A DNA stretch of 64,000 nucleotides from Octadecabacter antarcticus 307 (lineage in GTDB: Bacteria > Pseudomonadota > Alphaproteobacteria > Rhodobacterales > Rhodobacteraceae), in the NCBI RefSeq assembly GCF_000155675.2, contig NC_020911.1, forward strand, positions 4,392,501 to 4,456,500, given 5' to 3'. A program made the translations under genes and the position numbers. The notes below the pieces were generated by a model. That model worked only from the letters and a program-made list of their open reading frames with translations, was not told where the DNA came from and did no database searches. Of this stretch, positions 52,622 through 62,431 are shown piece by piece. Each line of letters opens with the position of its first letter. The first letter of the stretch is position 1.

Positions 52622-52712
52622 ACATTCGCGACAGGGGCGTCCGGGTATCCGGGCTGAGAAGCACCCTTTGAACCTGAACCAGGTAATGCTGGCGTAGGGA
52701 GTCTTCGGTAGG
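52622..52712 (+). ncRNA. TPP riboswitch
   Basis: The conserved parts of the thiamin pyrophosphate (THI) element are present in order: GACAGGGGCGTCCGG, CTGAGA, ACCCTTTGAACCTGA, CCAGGTAATGCTGGCGTAGG. It lies 70 bp before thiM and should shut the operon off when TPP is plentiful. Confidence 0.95.
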
Positions 52713-52782
52713 TGCCCCCCTTCGGCCTGTGATGGCCATACCGGGCCTGCCAATGGCCCCTTGCATGCAGCGAGGGAGCGAT

Positions 52783-53571
52783 ATGGAAGACATCGGAACA
52801 ATTCTTGCCAAGATGCGGGCGACAGCGCCTCTTGTGCACCAAATCACCAATTATGTGGCCATGAACATCGCCGCCAACGTGGCTCTGGCGGCAGGGGCAT
52901 CGCCCGCCATGGTGCATGCCCGCGAAGAGGTGGTAGAGTTTGCGGGCCTCGCACAGGCGCTCAGCGTGAACATCGGCACGCTGGATGCGGCTTGGGCCGA
53001 GGCGATGGAGATGACCGCGCAGGCGATGGCGGCGAGCGATCGGCCATGGGTGCTGGACCCCGTCGGCGTGGGGGCCACGCGGTTTCGACAAGATGTCTGC
53101 GCGCGGCTTATGGCTCTGCAGCCAACGGTCATTCGCGGCAATGCGTCCGAAATTCTCGCGTTGGCAGGGTCTGGAGGCGCCGGACGCGGCGCGGACAGTG
53201 CCGACCCGGTGGCCGCAGCCGAGGCCAGCGCGCGCGACCTTGCTACCCGCTGTGGTGCGGTGGTCGCGGTGTCTGGTCCGGTGGACTATGTCACCGATGG
53301 AATCCAAGGGTTCCGCGTGGCGAATGGCGATGCGCTGATGCCGCGCGTGACCGCCTTGGGCTGTTCGTTGAACGGGGTGATCGCCGCGTTTCTGGTGGGC
53401 CAACCCGCCCTGTCCGCGACTGTGGCCGCTTTGGCCTATTTCGGGCTGGCGGGCGAACGCGCGGCGCAAGCGGCCAATGGTCCCGGCAGTTTTCAGGTGG
53501 CGTTTCTGGATGCACTTTACGCCCTGACGCCGCAGGATGTGACCGCAGGCGCAAAGGTCAGCCGCGCATGA
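52783..53571 (+). CDS. thiM: Hydroxyethylthiazole kinase ThiM
   Basis: 262 aa from the ATG at 52783, after GAGGGAG. ThiM motifs are visible: PLVHQITNYVAMNIAANVAL near the start, WVLDPVGVGATRFR, IRGNASEILAL and the catalytic loop VTALGCSLNG (the family usually has GCGC or GTGC). It phosphorylates hydroxyethylthiazole in thiamine salvage. First gene behind the TPP riboswitch. Confidence 0.94.
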   Translation: MEDIGTILAKMRATAPLVHQITNYVAMNIAANVALAAGASPAMVHAREEVVEFAGLAQALSVNIGTLDAAWAEAMEMTAQAMAASDRPWVLDPVGVGATRFRQDVCARLMALQPTVIRGNASEILALAGSGGAGRGADSADPVAAAEASARDLATRCGAVVAVSGPVDYVTDGIQGFRVANGDALMPRVTALGCSLNGVIAAFLVGQPALSATVAALAYFGLAGERAAQAANGPGSFQVAFLDALYALTPQDVTAGAKVSRA

Positions 53572-54179
53572 TGGGGCCGATTTATGTGATCACCGATCCC
53601 GGCGCAGACCTTCCCGTGGTCGAACAGGCGCGCGCGGCGGCGCGGGGTGGGGCTGCGTGGGTGCAACTGCGCCACAAGACCGCGTCCAGTAACGATCTGG
53701 CGGCGCTTATACGGCAGATCTTGCAGGAAATGACTGCCTTTGGCGCGCGGCTGATCGTGAATGACCGGGTCGAGGTCGCGCTGGAAACCGGCGTGCATGG
53801 GCTGCACATCGGTCAGGGCGATGGCGACGCGGCGGCCATTCGCCAACGGATGCCCCCCGGAATGATCCTTGGTCTGTCCATCGAGACTGTGGCGCAAGCC
53901 CGCGTAATACCGCCCGGTGTGGATTACATCGGCGCAGGCCCGGTGCGGGCCACGTCGACCAAGCCCGATCATGCCACCCCGATCGGCTTTGAAGGTTTGG
54001 CGCAAATTGTGGCGGCTGCGGCGCTACCCACCTATGCCATCGGCGGCCTGAACCCTGGCGATGCCAGGGCGGTGCGCGCCACCGGGGCCATTGGCATGGC
54101 CGTGGTCAGCGCTGTGACCCGCGCGCCGGACCCAGAGGCTGCAACCCGTGCCCTGCTGGCAGAATGGGGGACAGCATGA
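53568..54179 (+). CDS. thiE: Thiamine-phosphate synthase ThiE
   Basis: 203 aa, starting ATGATG in a 4-bp overlap with thiM. ThiE motifs: YVITDP, GGAAWVQLRHK, RLIVNDRVEVAL, GVHGLHIGQGD, DYIGAGPVRATSTK and AIGGLN. It joins the thiazole and pyrimidine phosphates to thiamine phosphate. Confidence 0.95.
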   Translation: MMGPIYVITDPGADLPVVEQARAAARGGAAWVQLRHKTASSNDLAALIRQILQEMTAFGARLIVNDRVEVALETGVHGLHIGQGDGDAAAIRQRMPPGMILGLSIETVAQARVIPPGVDYIGAGPVRATSTKPDHATPIGFEGLAQIVAAAALPTYAIGGLNPGDARAVRATGAIGMAVVSAVTRAPDPEAATRALLAEWGTA

Positions 54180-54982
54180 TCCCCAACATCCTGTCGATTG
54201 CAGGGTCTGACCCGTCGGGTGGCGCGGGAATACAGGCCGATATCAAAACGATCTTGGCCAATGGTGGCTATGCCATGGCCGTGATCACCGCGCTGACGGC
54301 GCAGAACACCCAAGGCGTGACTGGCGTGCAGATGATTGCGCCAGATTTCGTGATGGCACAAATTGCGGCAATCCGCGCCGATATTCGGGTGGATGCGGTC
54401 AAAATCGGGATTCTGGGTGATGCCGGGATCGTCGGCGCAGTTGTCGCTGGGCTGTCCGGCCTTGACGCACCCATCGTCCTCAATCCGGTGATGGTTGCCA
54501 AAAGCGGGGACCGGCTGTTGCAGACCGCAGCGGTTGCCGCCTTGTGCGCAGCGTTGCCGATGGCAACTGTTGTCACCCCGAACCTGCCCGAGGCCGCCGA
54601 CCTACTGGACCTACCCGAGGCTATGACCCGCACCGACATGGAAGACCAAGCGCACGCGCTGCTGGCGCTTGGTCCACGCGCGGTACTGCTCAAGGGCGGC
54701 CATCTGGGAGGGGACGATTGCCCGGATCTTCTGGCCAGTGCGGAAGGACTGGTGTGGCTGCCCGGCGTTCGCGTCGCAACCCGCAAGACCCATGGCACAG
54801 GCTGCACACTGTCCTCGGCGCTGGCGACACATCTGGGCCTTGGACTGACCCTGCCTGAGGCCGCAGCGCACGCCAAGGCCTATGTCGCCCGCGCCATCGC
54901 GACCGCAGATGCCCTAACGGTCGGGATGGGCCATGGCCCGACCCACCACTTTCACGCTCTATTCAAAGGAAACACTCTATGA
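54176..54982 (+). CDS. thiD: Hydroxymethylpyrimidine/phosphomethylpyrimidine kinase ThiD
   Basis: 268 aa from the ATG at 54176, overlapping thiE by 4 bp. The start ILSIAGSDPSGGAGIQADIK, VVTPNLPEAADLL and the anion-hole segment KTHGTGCTLSSALA are typical. It supplies the pyrimidine half of thiamine. Confidence 0.95.
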   Translation: MIPNILSIAGSDPSGGAGIQADIKTILANGGYAMAVITALTAQNTQGVTGVQMIAPDFVMAQIAAIRADIRVDAVKIGILGDAGIVGAVVAGLSGLDAPIVLNPVMVAKSGDRLLQTAAVAALCAALPMATVVTPNLPEAADLLDLPEAMTRTDMEDQAHALLALGPRAVLLKGGHLGGDDCPDLLASAEGLVWLPGVRVATRKTHGTGCTLSSALATHLGLGLTLPEAAAHAKAYVARAIATADALTVGMGHGPTHHFHALFKGNTL

Positions 54983-55743
54983 CGCGCCCAATCTCTGATC
55001 TGACTGTTCTTGTCACCGGTGCTGGCCGCGGCCTTGGAGCCGCCATCGCCCGCGCCTTTCACCGCGAAGGCGCACGGGTCGCTATAAACTACCGCAACAG
55101 CCAGGCGGCGGCTGAAGCACTTGCCACCGAGCTTGGTCCCCGTGCTGGCGCGTTCAAGGCGGATGTGACAAGCTCGGAACAAGTCGGGGCGATGATGGAT
55201 CAGATCACCGCACGCTTTGGCGCCCCGGATGTGCTGGTCCACAACGCCTTGGCTGATTTCGCCTTCAACGGTGATGCGCGGGCACATCTGGACCGCATGA
55301 GCTGGGCCGATATCGCACGGCAGACCGAAACATCGGTGGGTGGTGCGCTGAACTGCCTCCAGGCAATGCAAACCCACTGCGCGGCACAGGGTTACGGTCG
55401 GATCGTCACGATCGGCACCAACCTGATGCAAAATCCAGTCGTGCCCTATCACGACTACACTGCTGCCAAGGGCGCACTTTTGGCCTTTACGCGCACAGCG
55501 GCAAAGGAGCTGGGGCCGATGGGGATCACGGTAAACATGGTGTCTGGTGGTCTGTTGCGGACCACAGATGCCAGTGCCGCCACCCCTGATGCGGTGTTCG
55601 ACATCATCGCCTCTCAAACGCCGCTGGGCCGGGTGACCACACCCGAAGACATGGCCGATGCGGTCCTGTTCTTCGCATCGCCATGGGCGCGGGCCGTGAC
55701 GGGACAGAATCTGATCGTCGATGGTGGGCTTGTATTCGGGTAA
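54979..55743 (+). CDS. Short-chain dehydrogenase/reductase in the thiamine operon
   Basis: 254 aa. A classical SDR: TGAGRGLGAAIARAF cofactor motif, VLVHNAL (for NNAG), and YHDYTAAKGALL holding the catalytic YxxxK. It overlaps thiD by 4 bp, so it is under the same riboswitch. Resembles 3-oxoacyl-ACP reductases; its link to thiamine is inferred from the operon. Confidence 0.9.
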   Translation: MTRPISDLTVLVTGAGRGLGAAIARAFHREGARVAINYRNSQAAAEALATELGPRAGAFKADVTSSEQVGAMMDQITARFGAPDVLVHNALADFAFNGDARAHLDRMSWADIARQTETSVGGALNCLQAMQTHCAAQGYGRIVTIGTNLMQNPVVPYHDYTAAKGALLAFTRTAAKELGPMGITVNMVSGGLLRTTDASAATPDAVFDIIASQTPLGRVTTPEDMADAVLFFASPWARAVTGQNLIVDGGLVFG

Positions 55744-56045
55744 AAAAACTAGCGGGGCTCCAGCGGATAGGCCTTGGGAGTCCCGCGATGCCACATAGCT
55801 ATGCGACCCACCTGCGTTAGCCTTGCATGCAAAGGTTAAGCGATGGGCTGGGCGCCCCCGGCGGCACCCAACGTGCCAAAGTAGCGGGTGTTGGAACACC
55901 ACTAGCAGCGGAGGGTTTATAAAATAGGTTGGCATTTTCGGCCGAGGTTTGTTCAGGAATGTGTTTCATGCGCACGGCGCGGGAACCGGCGGCTCTGTGG
56001 TATTCCGCCGGAAGTTATCCCGCCCGCAGTAGCTGAGGGTATTGG
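55744..56045. other. Intergenic region after the thiamine operon
   Basis: No gene seen. An imperfect hairpin (GCGGGGCTCC / GGGAGTCCCGC, 55753-55786) just past the SDR stop may end the thiamine operon transcript. Confidence 0.4.
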
Positions 56046-56345
56046 GTGAGCAACAGTCCTGCATCGCGGCGATGGAAGCCTGCGCCAGCATTTCGCGATC
56101 ACAGCATCACCGCCTTGATCGGCGGCACCTTAATTCTGCTGGCCGCCATAACACGAAAAGCACTTTCCGACGACGCCACGCTCTTGCGGCTCGACCGCGA
56201 GCTTCTGGCTGAGCACACCCGTGTCGACCGCCAGCGCGCCGAAGATCGCGAAACCGAAGCCGACCGCGTGGAACGCATCGAGACCGACATCCGCGCCATG
56301 CGGGATCTGATGTTCGAAGCCTTCCAGCGCGGCCGCACCGACTGA
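56046..56345 (+). CDS. Phage-type membrane-anchored coiled-coil protein
   Basis: 99 aa from a GTG. One membrane segment (SITALIGGTLILLAAIT, about residues 20-36), then a charged helix rich in Asp, Arg and Glu (about 45-95). It lies before an endolysin-like and a holin-like gene, so it is probably part of a phage lysis module. No named family. Confidence 0.65.
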   Translation: MSNSPASRRWKPAPAFRDHSITALIGGTLILLAAITRKALSDDATLLRLDRELLAEHTRVDRQRAEDRETEADRVERIETDIRAMRDLMFEAFQRGRTD

Positions 56346-56420
56346 CCAACGCGCACGCATCTAACAGATCCATCCCGACCCGCCCGGAAGGCGATTTTTT
56401 CATGCCCAGCGACGGGCGAA

Positions 56421-57086
56421 AGGAGCCTTCCCATCAATGCCCACACCAGCGATCCCATCCGGCTGATCCAGAATGGTCTGGACCAGCTGGGCCATTCCCC
56501 CGGCGCAATCGACGGCCTCTGGGGCCTGCGCACCGCCCGCGCGATGAAAGCGCTGCTGGCCGCAAATGGACGCGCGGCAGCCGTAGCGCCCCCCGGTCCC
56601 TTGCCGTGGATCACCGAAGCGAAGTCCGCGATGGGCCGTCATGAAGCGCGCGACCGCTCTTGGCTGATGGACTGGTTGAAGCGTGATGGTCGCACCCTCG
56701 GGGATCCATCGAAGAACCCTTGGTGTGGGGATTTTGTGGAGACTTGTATTCGCGTGGCGCTGCCAGACAAGCCCTTGCTGGGGGCGCTGGGCGTCAATCC
56801 GTACTGGGCGCGTAACTGGTTGCTGTTCGGGCAGGAGGTAAAGCCAACATCCGGCGCGGTGCTGGTGTTCTCGCGCGGCACTGGTGGGCACGTCGGTTTT
56901 GCGATGGGTCAGGACGACACACATTTCTACGTGCTCGGCGGCAACCAATCCGATGCCGTCACCATCGCCCGCATCGCCAAATCCCGCCTCCTTGGCGCGC
57001 GCTGGCCTGCCACCGTACCACCCCGCCAGCAACGCCTACGGACGATGAAGCCCGGCGAATTCCTCGCATCCACCAATGAAATCTGA
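56421..57086 (+). pseudogene. TIGR02594/NlpC-P60-like phage lysin gene without a usable start
   Basis: The frame encodes a peptidoglycan-binding unit (LIQNGLDQLGHSPGAIDGLW) followed by a lysin of the TIGR02594 type: PWCGDFVETCI with the catalytic Cys, NWLLFGQEVKP, GHVGFAMGQDD with the His, and LGGNQSDAVTI. No ATG, GTG or TTG precedes the peptidoglycan-binding part; the first ATG is at 56544, inside it. A nearby ATG (56402) is in another frame, so a frameshift at the 5' end is likely. If 56544 is used, the product lacks part of the binding domain. Confidence 0.7.
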
Positions 57087-57099
57087 ACAGGAGACAACC

Positions 57100-57268
57100 A
57101 TGCTGAAACCTGCAATCCTCGCGCTGATCCGCCAAGTTCTGACTTGTCGCTGGCACCGCGCTGGTGGCCAAGGGCTATGTCCAGGCCTCCGATATTGAAC
57201 CGGTGATCGGTGCGCTGCTGACCATCGGATCGGTGGTTTGGTCGGTCGCGGACAAGCGGGCGAGGTAG
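57100..57268 (+). pseudogene. Frameshifted phage holin-like gene
   Basis: It begins MLKPAILALIRQVLT with GGAG upstream and continues, one frame over, as VAGTALVAKGYVQASD and IGALLTIGSVVWSVADK to a TAG at 57268. Joined, this is a small holin (Pam3-gp28 type) of about 56 aa with two hydrophobic parts. The one-base shift near 57142 breaks it. Confidence 0.68.
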
Positions 57269-57385
57269 GGCCAGCGGCTGCGGAGCGGTCATTCGAGACG
57301 TTCATCTTGAGTGACCGCAGTGCGGACAAGGTGAGCTTTCGCTGCACGTGCACCGATGACCGCTCTTGCGTTGTAGAGGTTTATC

Positions 57386-58921
57386 CTAAAACCAAGATAA
57401 CTGTTTATCATTGTCCAGTTTAACCTTTTTTTTGCGGTTTGAGGCTGATTTTCGACTTCCCAATTTAAGGAAAACGGCATTCGCCGCAATCCTAAAGTCC
57501 TGTCCATTCCGCATGTCTGAGATCCTTTGTTTTGCGGCCTTTGCTGAAGCAGCTTGTTCAATAATTGGTTCAGGATAGTCCTGCCCAAGCGTAAAATCGC
57601 AGTTGTCGATGAGCGTCTTTTTCCACTTCCATGGTTCATGAATGAACTCGTCCGGGACGTTCTTCAGCTCAGGCACCCATTTTCGAATGAAACTGCCAGA
57701 TGGATCATGCTCCATGGATTGCTTGATCGGATTATATACGCGCATCGTGTTTATGCCAGTTACACCAGATTGCATTTGCAGCTGACTATAGTGAATCCCG
57801 GGTTCGTAGTCTGTGAACAGCCGTGCCAGATGATCCCCCGTAACGCGCCAATCAAGCCATAATTGATAGCTGGCAAAGCTGACCAACATAGCCCTCATGC
57901 GGAAGGTGATCCAACCTTCTGCGGTCAGATTACGCATACAGGCGTCAACGAAGGGGTAACCAGTCTGACCGCGCGCCCACGCTTGGAAATGCAGGTCATT
58001 GTGTTCATCTTCGCGCAACCCTTCAAAGGCGGGATGCATGCAGTGGGTCTCTATTTCAGGCTGATCTTCAATTTTTTGGACGAAGTGACAGCGCCAAGCC
58101 AAGCGAGAGCCAAAGGCAGTCAGGTTGCGCCCAAAGCTCTTCTTTTCATCAGGCGATAACTGGGAACGGCGTTTGATAATAGATTGTGCAACCTCACGAA
58201 CGGATAGCGTGCCCCATGCAAGGTGAGCGGACAAGCGCGAGCAGTGGAATTCTGATAAATCGGGTGCTGAGATATGGTAAAGGTATTCGCGAGATCGGTA
58301 ATTTAAGAAACTGCGCAGGTCAGCCACGGCCTGCTTTCGACCGCCTTTTTGTACTGTGCCAATAGGTATATCGCAAAAAATGGGGCCATTCTTTGCAGGT
58401 AAAACATCTGACCTACACGACGGAAATGAAGGCAACATATTTGGTTTTGGCAGTATCTTTTCGGCCATGCGTGCATTTCGGATTTTGGACCAGTCATCAC
58501 GACTGCGCAGCCGCCGTACAACCCCGTTTGTGGGCGAAGTATGCAGTGCTATACCGTCGTTCAGGCAGAGTTTCTCAACTGCGATATCTCTTTTGTATGT
58601 CCATAGGTTGCCTGTTTCTTCGTGTGCATACACGTCACTTACATGGTGTTCTAAATGAAGCTCTTTTATTACTTCACAAGCATCACCGACCTTCACAATA
58701 AGGTTTTGGCCCATTTCGGCCAAAGCACTGTCTAAATCACACAGGCAATCGTGAATAAAATGCCAATGACGACGTGATGCGAAGGGCTGCTTCCAATATT
58801 CAGGCTCAACAATATAGAGCGGTATAATGGGCGCGTTTGACTGCGACGCTGTCAACAATGGGCCATGATCATTGATCCGCAGATCACGTTTGAACCAAAC
58901 GATACGGGGAGTCTGCGCCAT
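57386..58921 (-). CDS. Cryptochrome/deoxyribodipyrimidine photolyase family protein (orthodox)
   Basis: 511 aa. The N-terminal antenna domain starts [17 protein letters not shown]. The FAD domain has [47 protein letters not shown] and [15 protein letters not shown]. Both domains are in normal order, unlike the paralogues at 43539 and 60954. It probably repairs UV damage in DNA with blue light; a CPD or (6-4) specificity cannot be told by eye. It is the last of the minus-strand genes behind the response regulator and DUF393. Confidence 0.9.
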   Translation of the reverse strand: MAQTPRIVWFKRDLRINDHGPLLTASQSNAPIIPLYIVEPEYWKQPFASRRHWHFIHDCLCDLDSALAEMGQNLIVKVGDACEVIKELHLEHHVSDVYAHEETGNLWTYKRDIAVEKLCLNDGIALHTSPTNGVVRRLRSRDDWSKIRNARMAEKILPKPNMLPSFPSCRSDVLPAKNGPIFCDIPIGTVQKGGRKQAVADLRSFLNYRSREYLYHISAPDLSEFHCSRLSAHLAWGTLSVREVAQSIIKRRSQLSPDEKKSFGRNLTAFGSRLAWRCHFVQKIEDQPEIETHCMHPAFEGLREDEHNDLHFQAWARGQTGYPFVDACMRNLTAEGWITFRMRAMLVSFASYQLWLDWRVTGDHLARLFTDYEPGIHYSQLQMQSGVTGINTMRVYNPIKQSMEHDPSGSFIRKWVPELKNVPDEFIHEPWKWKKTLIDNCDFTLGQDYPEPIIEQAASAKAAKQRISDMRNGQDFRIAANAVFLKLGSRKSASNRKKKVKLDNDKQLSWF

Positions 58922-58991
58922 CAGGTTTAGATTTCTTTCAAAAGAACAAGCAACTATTAGGAAACCCCATTTATAGGTTTCTCTCTGATCA

Positions 58992-59435
58992 TTAAAGTCG
59001 CGCGCTCAAGCGCCCCATAGCCTTTGATATGAAAGGACGGATCGGCAGAAATGCGCGATACCCGATCTCAAGCACCGGCAATACTCCGCGGATCTTGGCC
59101 ACACGGGCGGCCCACTGCCACCCCGGTAGCGTATCCCAGACCTCGACAAATGCCCGTGCTCCAGAGACCAGTGAGCCATCCGATCGACGAACATGGAACC
59201 GACGCATCGCTGTATCTGACGTAAGATCAGCGCCAAGTCGGGCATCGTTGCGGGATACATCGACAAAGCCCAGTTTGTCGCCACCCACGCGAGACGCATA
59301 ATGATCTATTTCAATCGAACACAGCGGACACGACCCGTCAAAGTAGATGGTCGGCCCTTTTTCAAACGCTTTGTCTGCAATACTATTCTCTGGAATGCTT
59401 CGGATTGCGATCACATCATTGTCGTTACGCTGCAT
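58992..59435 (-). CDS. DUF393 (DCC family) protein, second copy
   Basis: 147 aa from the ATG at 59435, which overlaps the end of the response regulator gene by 11 bp. The hallmark reads [20 protein letters not shown], then [20 protein letters not shown] and LPIRPFIS. It is related to the DUF393 protein at 42886 but clearly diverged. Confidence 0.88.
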   Translation of the reverse strand: MQRNDNDVIAIRSIPENSIADKAFEKGPTIYFDGSCPLCSIEIDHYASRVGGDKLGFVDVSRNDARLGADLTSDTAMRRFHVRRSDGSLVSGARAFVEVWDTLPGWQWAARVAKIRGVLPVLEIGYRAFLPIRPFISKAMGRLSARL

Positions 59436-59976
59436 CGTTGACGACCTGATGACGGCGCAAAATGCGTTGCAATGTTCGACGGTGCATCTGCAAAAGCCGC
59501 GCGGTCTCTGAAACGTTTTCGCCCGCCTCGTGAAAGACCTGTTCGATGTGTTCAAACCGTGCATCGTCGGGTGAAATGGGCGCATCTGGTGCCGGTGGCC
59601 GTGTGCCTTTTGGTGCCATGAGCGTATCGACAATCTCGTCCGCTGTGGCGGGCTTAGTCATATAGTCGATGGCCCCAAGACGCGTTGCTGCGACGGCAGT
59701 CTGAATATTGCCGTACCCCGTCAGAATGATTGCGCGCGCATCAGGACGAAGTTGTTCTAGCGCCTCAACGACGTCCAACCCGCTTCCATCCTGCAACCTA
59801 AGGTCAATGACTGCATATTCCGGTGCATTCATGCGGACCGCACACAGACCCTCGGCAACGCTTGACGCAGACGTGATGTTAAACCCTCTTTTTTGCATCG
59901 CGGTTCCTAGACGCGACCGAAATGCATCATCATCCTCGACTAGCAGCAGGGTCTTTGTATTGTTTCCCAAATACAT
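59425..59976 (-). CDS. ActR/PrrA/RegA family response regulator
   Basis: 183 aa from the ATG at 59976, with AAAGGAG upstream. The receiver domain has LLLVEDDDAFRSRL, the phosphorylated Asp in YAVIDLRLQDGSGLD and the Lys in MTKPAT. A Fis-type helix-turn-helix closes it (ENVSETARLLQMHRRTLQRIL). In related bacteria PrrA/RegA controls photosynthesis and redox genes. No sensor kinase gene is near; it is cotranscribed with DUF393 and perhaps photolyase. Confidence 0.9.
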   Translation of the reverse strand: MYLGNNTKTLLLVEDDDAFRSRLGTAMQKRGFNITSASSVAEGLCAVRMNAPEYAVIDLRLQDGSGLDVVEALEQLRPDARAIILTGYGNIQTAVAATRLGAIDYMTKPATADEIVDTLMAPKGTRPPAPDAPISPDDARFEHIEQVFHEAGENVSETARLLQMHRRTLQRILRRHQVVNDAA

Positions 59977-60053
59977 AATTTTCTCCTTTGTTATTAATAC
60001 GCCCGAGACCGCTACATGGACGTTGATAGCGTCAATCTGCCGCTGATGAATGC

Positions 60054-60165
60054 GCCGGTCGTTCTTTGTTGGCGTTTGACGTGGTACGAAATAGGGACCT
60101 TCGGCCCGTTGGATTAGAAACTTCTCGCCATGGCGCGCGGCAAACCGATGTTCTTTTAGACGCGG
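60054..60165 (-). pseudogene. Remnant of an ICMT-like methyltransferase gene
   Basis: The minus strand encodes PRLKEHRFAARHGEKF followed by PYFVPR, matching the C-terminus of the membrane methyltransferase at 45703 (PRLKERRFAARYGTRF ... PYILPR). Nothing of the rest of the gene is left. It lies just after the oxidoreductase pseudogene, the same order as in the intact module. Confidence 0.72.
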
Positions 60166-60239
60166 CCATTTAGATCCCGCGCAAGCAGGCAGTATCCCGT
60201 GTGTATGACAGCCAGCAGCAAGTGATATGCGGATCATCA

Positions 60240-60957
60240 ATTATATCGTGTGCGCCAACAGGTCGGCGGTGATTGCGGCTCCACTAGTCCACGCATCCTC
60301 GATCAGCGGCCCGACACGCCAATCACCTCCAAGGTACAGCGTGGCTTCGGGCGTTCGCGCAGTTGAACGCCAGCCCAGCCTGTGACACCCATGCGGAGGC
60401 ACCATTTCGGGGCCTGTCAGGCTAACTGCTATTGTGTGTGATCAATGCCAGCGGATCGTTTGGTTCGCCAAGACGCACAGTTGGCGCACCCCCCGACACG
60501 GCAGCCATCAACGTAAGTCCAGGCGACATTTCAACGTCTGCAATTTGCGCAACCAACGGATGCTGTGCGCCTAAATTGCCAGCCACATGCGACGCGGGCA
60601 CAGTTTTTACGACATGACGCGCGTCCAATTGGCCATCATCGCACTGCGCACACCAGTCCGACCCGTTTGGCACCACCGCGCGAACCAGTGTTCCGAGCTG
60701 CGCGACCAATCCGTCTGCAATGCCTTTGGCAATTGCCAACATGCCGGAAGTTCCCACGCTTCAAACCTCTCCTGCATCGTTGATCCACGGGGTGGCATGA
60801 TTGTCATCACTTAAGCTGCGAAGTACGTTGGAAAATTGTCCCCTTTCGCACGGGCACGCCGCGTGGCGACACCGATCACGTTCAGGCCCGCATCAGCCAT
60901 GAGACGCGCTCAGGCCAAGCCTGAGATGTCCGCACCATTGATCCTAGAATTCGTCAT
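60240..60957 (-). pseudogene. Decayed FAD oxidoreductase (paralogue of 44762)
   Basis: Fragments in several frames line up with the intact paralogue: a start with GADISGLA, a stop, then RLMADAGLNVIG and VATRRARA; a middle block (60422-60757) with PASHVAGNLGAQHPLVAQI and SPGLTLMAAVSGGAP; and an end block with LYLGGDWRVGPLIEDAW. At least one stop and two frame changes make it non-functional. Confidence 0.8.
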
Positions 60958-62171
60958 GCCAGTCCCGTTTCTTCCAAGATACGCGGGATTTTTTTTCTGA
61001 CTTTGAAAAAGCCCGCCGTGGCGTGCGGCCAGATCGCGTCATCCCATTTACGACGCTGTTCGCATAATGTGATGCCGTGTTGCGCGAGGATAGGTTCTGC
61101 GCGCGTCAGCCAATCGCGCAGTGGCCCGCGTGTCACGTAAGGTGTAAAAATTTGTTCAACGCCGCTGGCAACGGCCCAGTTCGCCAAATCCTGCGGGTCA
61201 TCGGCCCTTAATTGCGTTGGGCTAACGTCAAGGCGCGCGGCGGCGTCGGCCAGTGCAGCGCGTTCAAACGCTTCGACCATCGCGACCACAGCGCGCGGCG
61301 ACCGTAGGTGAGTACACGACAAAGTCGCCGTGGCGCAGACATAAAGGCCGGACAAATCAAAATCCTCGATCCGGCAATCCTCGTCTGTTATCAACAACGC
61401 GGTCGCAACATCCAGCGCGGGCGCGTTCATTTCGCGCAGTGGCAAAACGATTGGCAACCCATCAGGTTCGGTGGCGTCCAACCCCTGCGTGACTTCGGCC
61501 AGATCGCGGTCGCGCGGGTTAAAACGCCCGCCGGTAAAGGTGGCAATATTCTTGGCGCGTGCAGGATAGGGTTTGCCGCGCGTGTGCAGCCCCGCCGCCC
61601 ACCGCCAATTCAACGTGTTCGCCGCCGCGTCACCGTCTAATAAGTGGCGATAGAAAAAATCCGCTCCCAACCGCCACGGTAGACCAAGGGTGAAAATCCA
61701 GATCGACGCGAACCACATACGGGCGTGATTGTGCAGATAACCGGTATCGACCAGTTCCTGTGCCCACGTGTCAAAATAGTCCATTCCGGTTTGCCCCGTT
61801 TCGGCGAGCTCAAGATCGCGGCGCAGGCGTCGGTCGCGGTTCAATGACACGAGATCTGCATTCAGCCCAAGGGCATAGCTATCCCAAACCTGTGGCCGCC
61901 GTTCAAGCCAGCCTTTGAAATATCCCCGCCAAATCACTTCTTCGATGAATACGCGCGCATCGTCGGGCCCATGGGTAGTAAGTGCCGCAGCGACAACTTC
62001 AGCCTCGGTCAATAACCGGCGACGAATGTAGGGCGACAGGACAGATACCGCAGAATGCTGGCCCGGACCATGATCGTAATTGCGCCCGATTTCGTACCGC
62101 TTCCCCATAGCAGGTATAAAGGCCTGCATTGCGGCGAGCCCCCCACTGCGGGAAATTGTTCCGTCAGACAT
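60954..62171 (-). CDS. Photolyase/cryptochrome-like FAD protein with apparently permuted domains (copy 2)
   Basis: 405 aa, alignable over its whole length with the product of 43539 (shared blocks YFKGWLERRPQVW, GYLHNHARMWFASIWIFTLG, HTRGKPYPA, WPHATAGFFKVRK). The FAD domain again comes first and the alpha/beta segment last (LLITDEDCRIEDFDL near residue 265). It is intact while its former operon partners are broken, so selection has kept this copy. Confidence 0.82.
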   Translation of the reverse strand: MSDGTISRSGGLAAMQAFIPAMGKRYEIGRNYDHGPGQHSAVSVLSPYIRRRLLTEAEVVAAALTTHGPDDARVFIEEVIWRGYFKGWLERRPQVWDSYALGLNADLVSLNRDRRLRRDLELAETGQTGMDYFDTWAQELVDTGYLHNHARMWFASIWIFTLGLPWRLGADFFYRHLLDGDAAANTLNWRWAAGLHTRGKPYPARAKNIATFTGGRFNPRDRDLAEVTQGLDATEPDGLPIVLPLREMNAPALDVATALLITDEDCRIEDFDLSGLYVCATATLSCTHLRSPRAVVAMVEAFERAALADAAARLDVSPTQLRADDPQDLANWAVASGVEQIFTPYVTRGPLRDWLTRAEPILAQHGITLCEQRRKWDDAIWPHATAGFFKVRKKIPRILEETGLA

Positions 62172-62384
62172 ATTGCAGTCCCTTTAAATTCTAATCAGGA
62201 GGGTGACCCTGAACGCAAAGAGTTCAACCCCATGGCTGGCAACGCCTCATGATTTTTTTAGGCGCACTGACGCGATCTACGGGGTCCAAATGCATGACTG
62301 TATACCCTGCGATAAGGGTTTGAGGGACTCTGTCAGAGCAAAATCGGTTGAGGCAGGCAGAGCGACGAATTGGTGTCGCGGGAT
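62172..62384. other. Upstream region of the second permuted photolyase
   Basis: Intergenic; no gene seen. Confidence 0.3.
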
Positions 62385-62431
62385 GGCTTTGTTGCACAAA
62401 TCATCTGATGGCAGATTTGTGCAACAAAGCC
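62385..62431. repeat. Back-to-back IS ends forming a perfect 18-bp inverted repeat
   Basis: GGCTTTGTTGCACAAATC (62385-62402) and its exact reverse complement (62414-62431) are separated by 11 bp. The sequence resembles the terminal repeat of IS elements starting GGCTTTGTTGC; the inside of the element seems to be lost, leaving both ends together. Confidence 0.7.

Noticed and set aside
52540..53469. 309-codon minus-strand frame over the TPP riboswitch and thiM
   Set aside because: Shadow of thiM and of the riboswitch.
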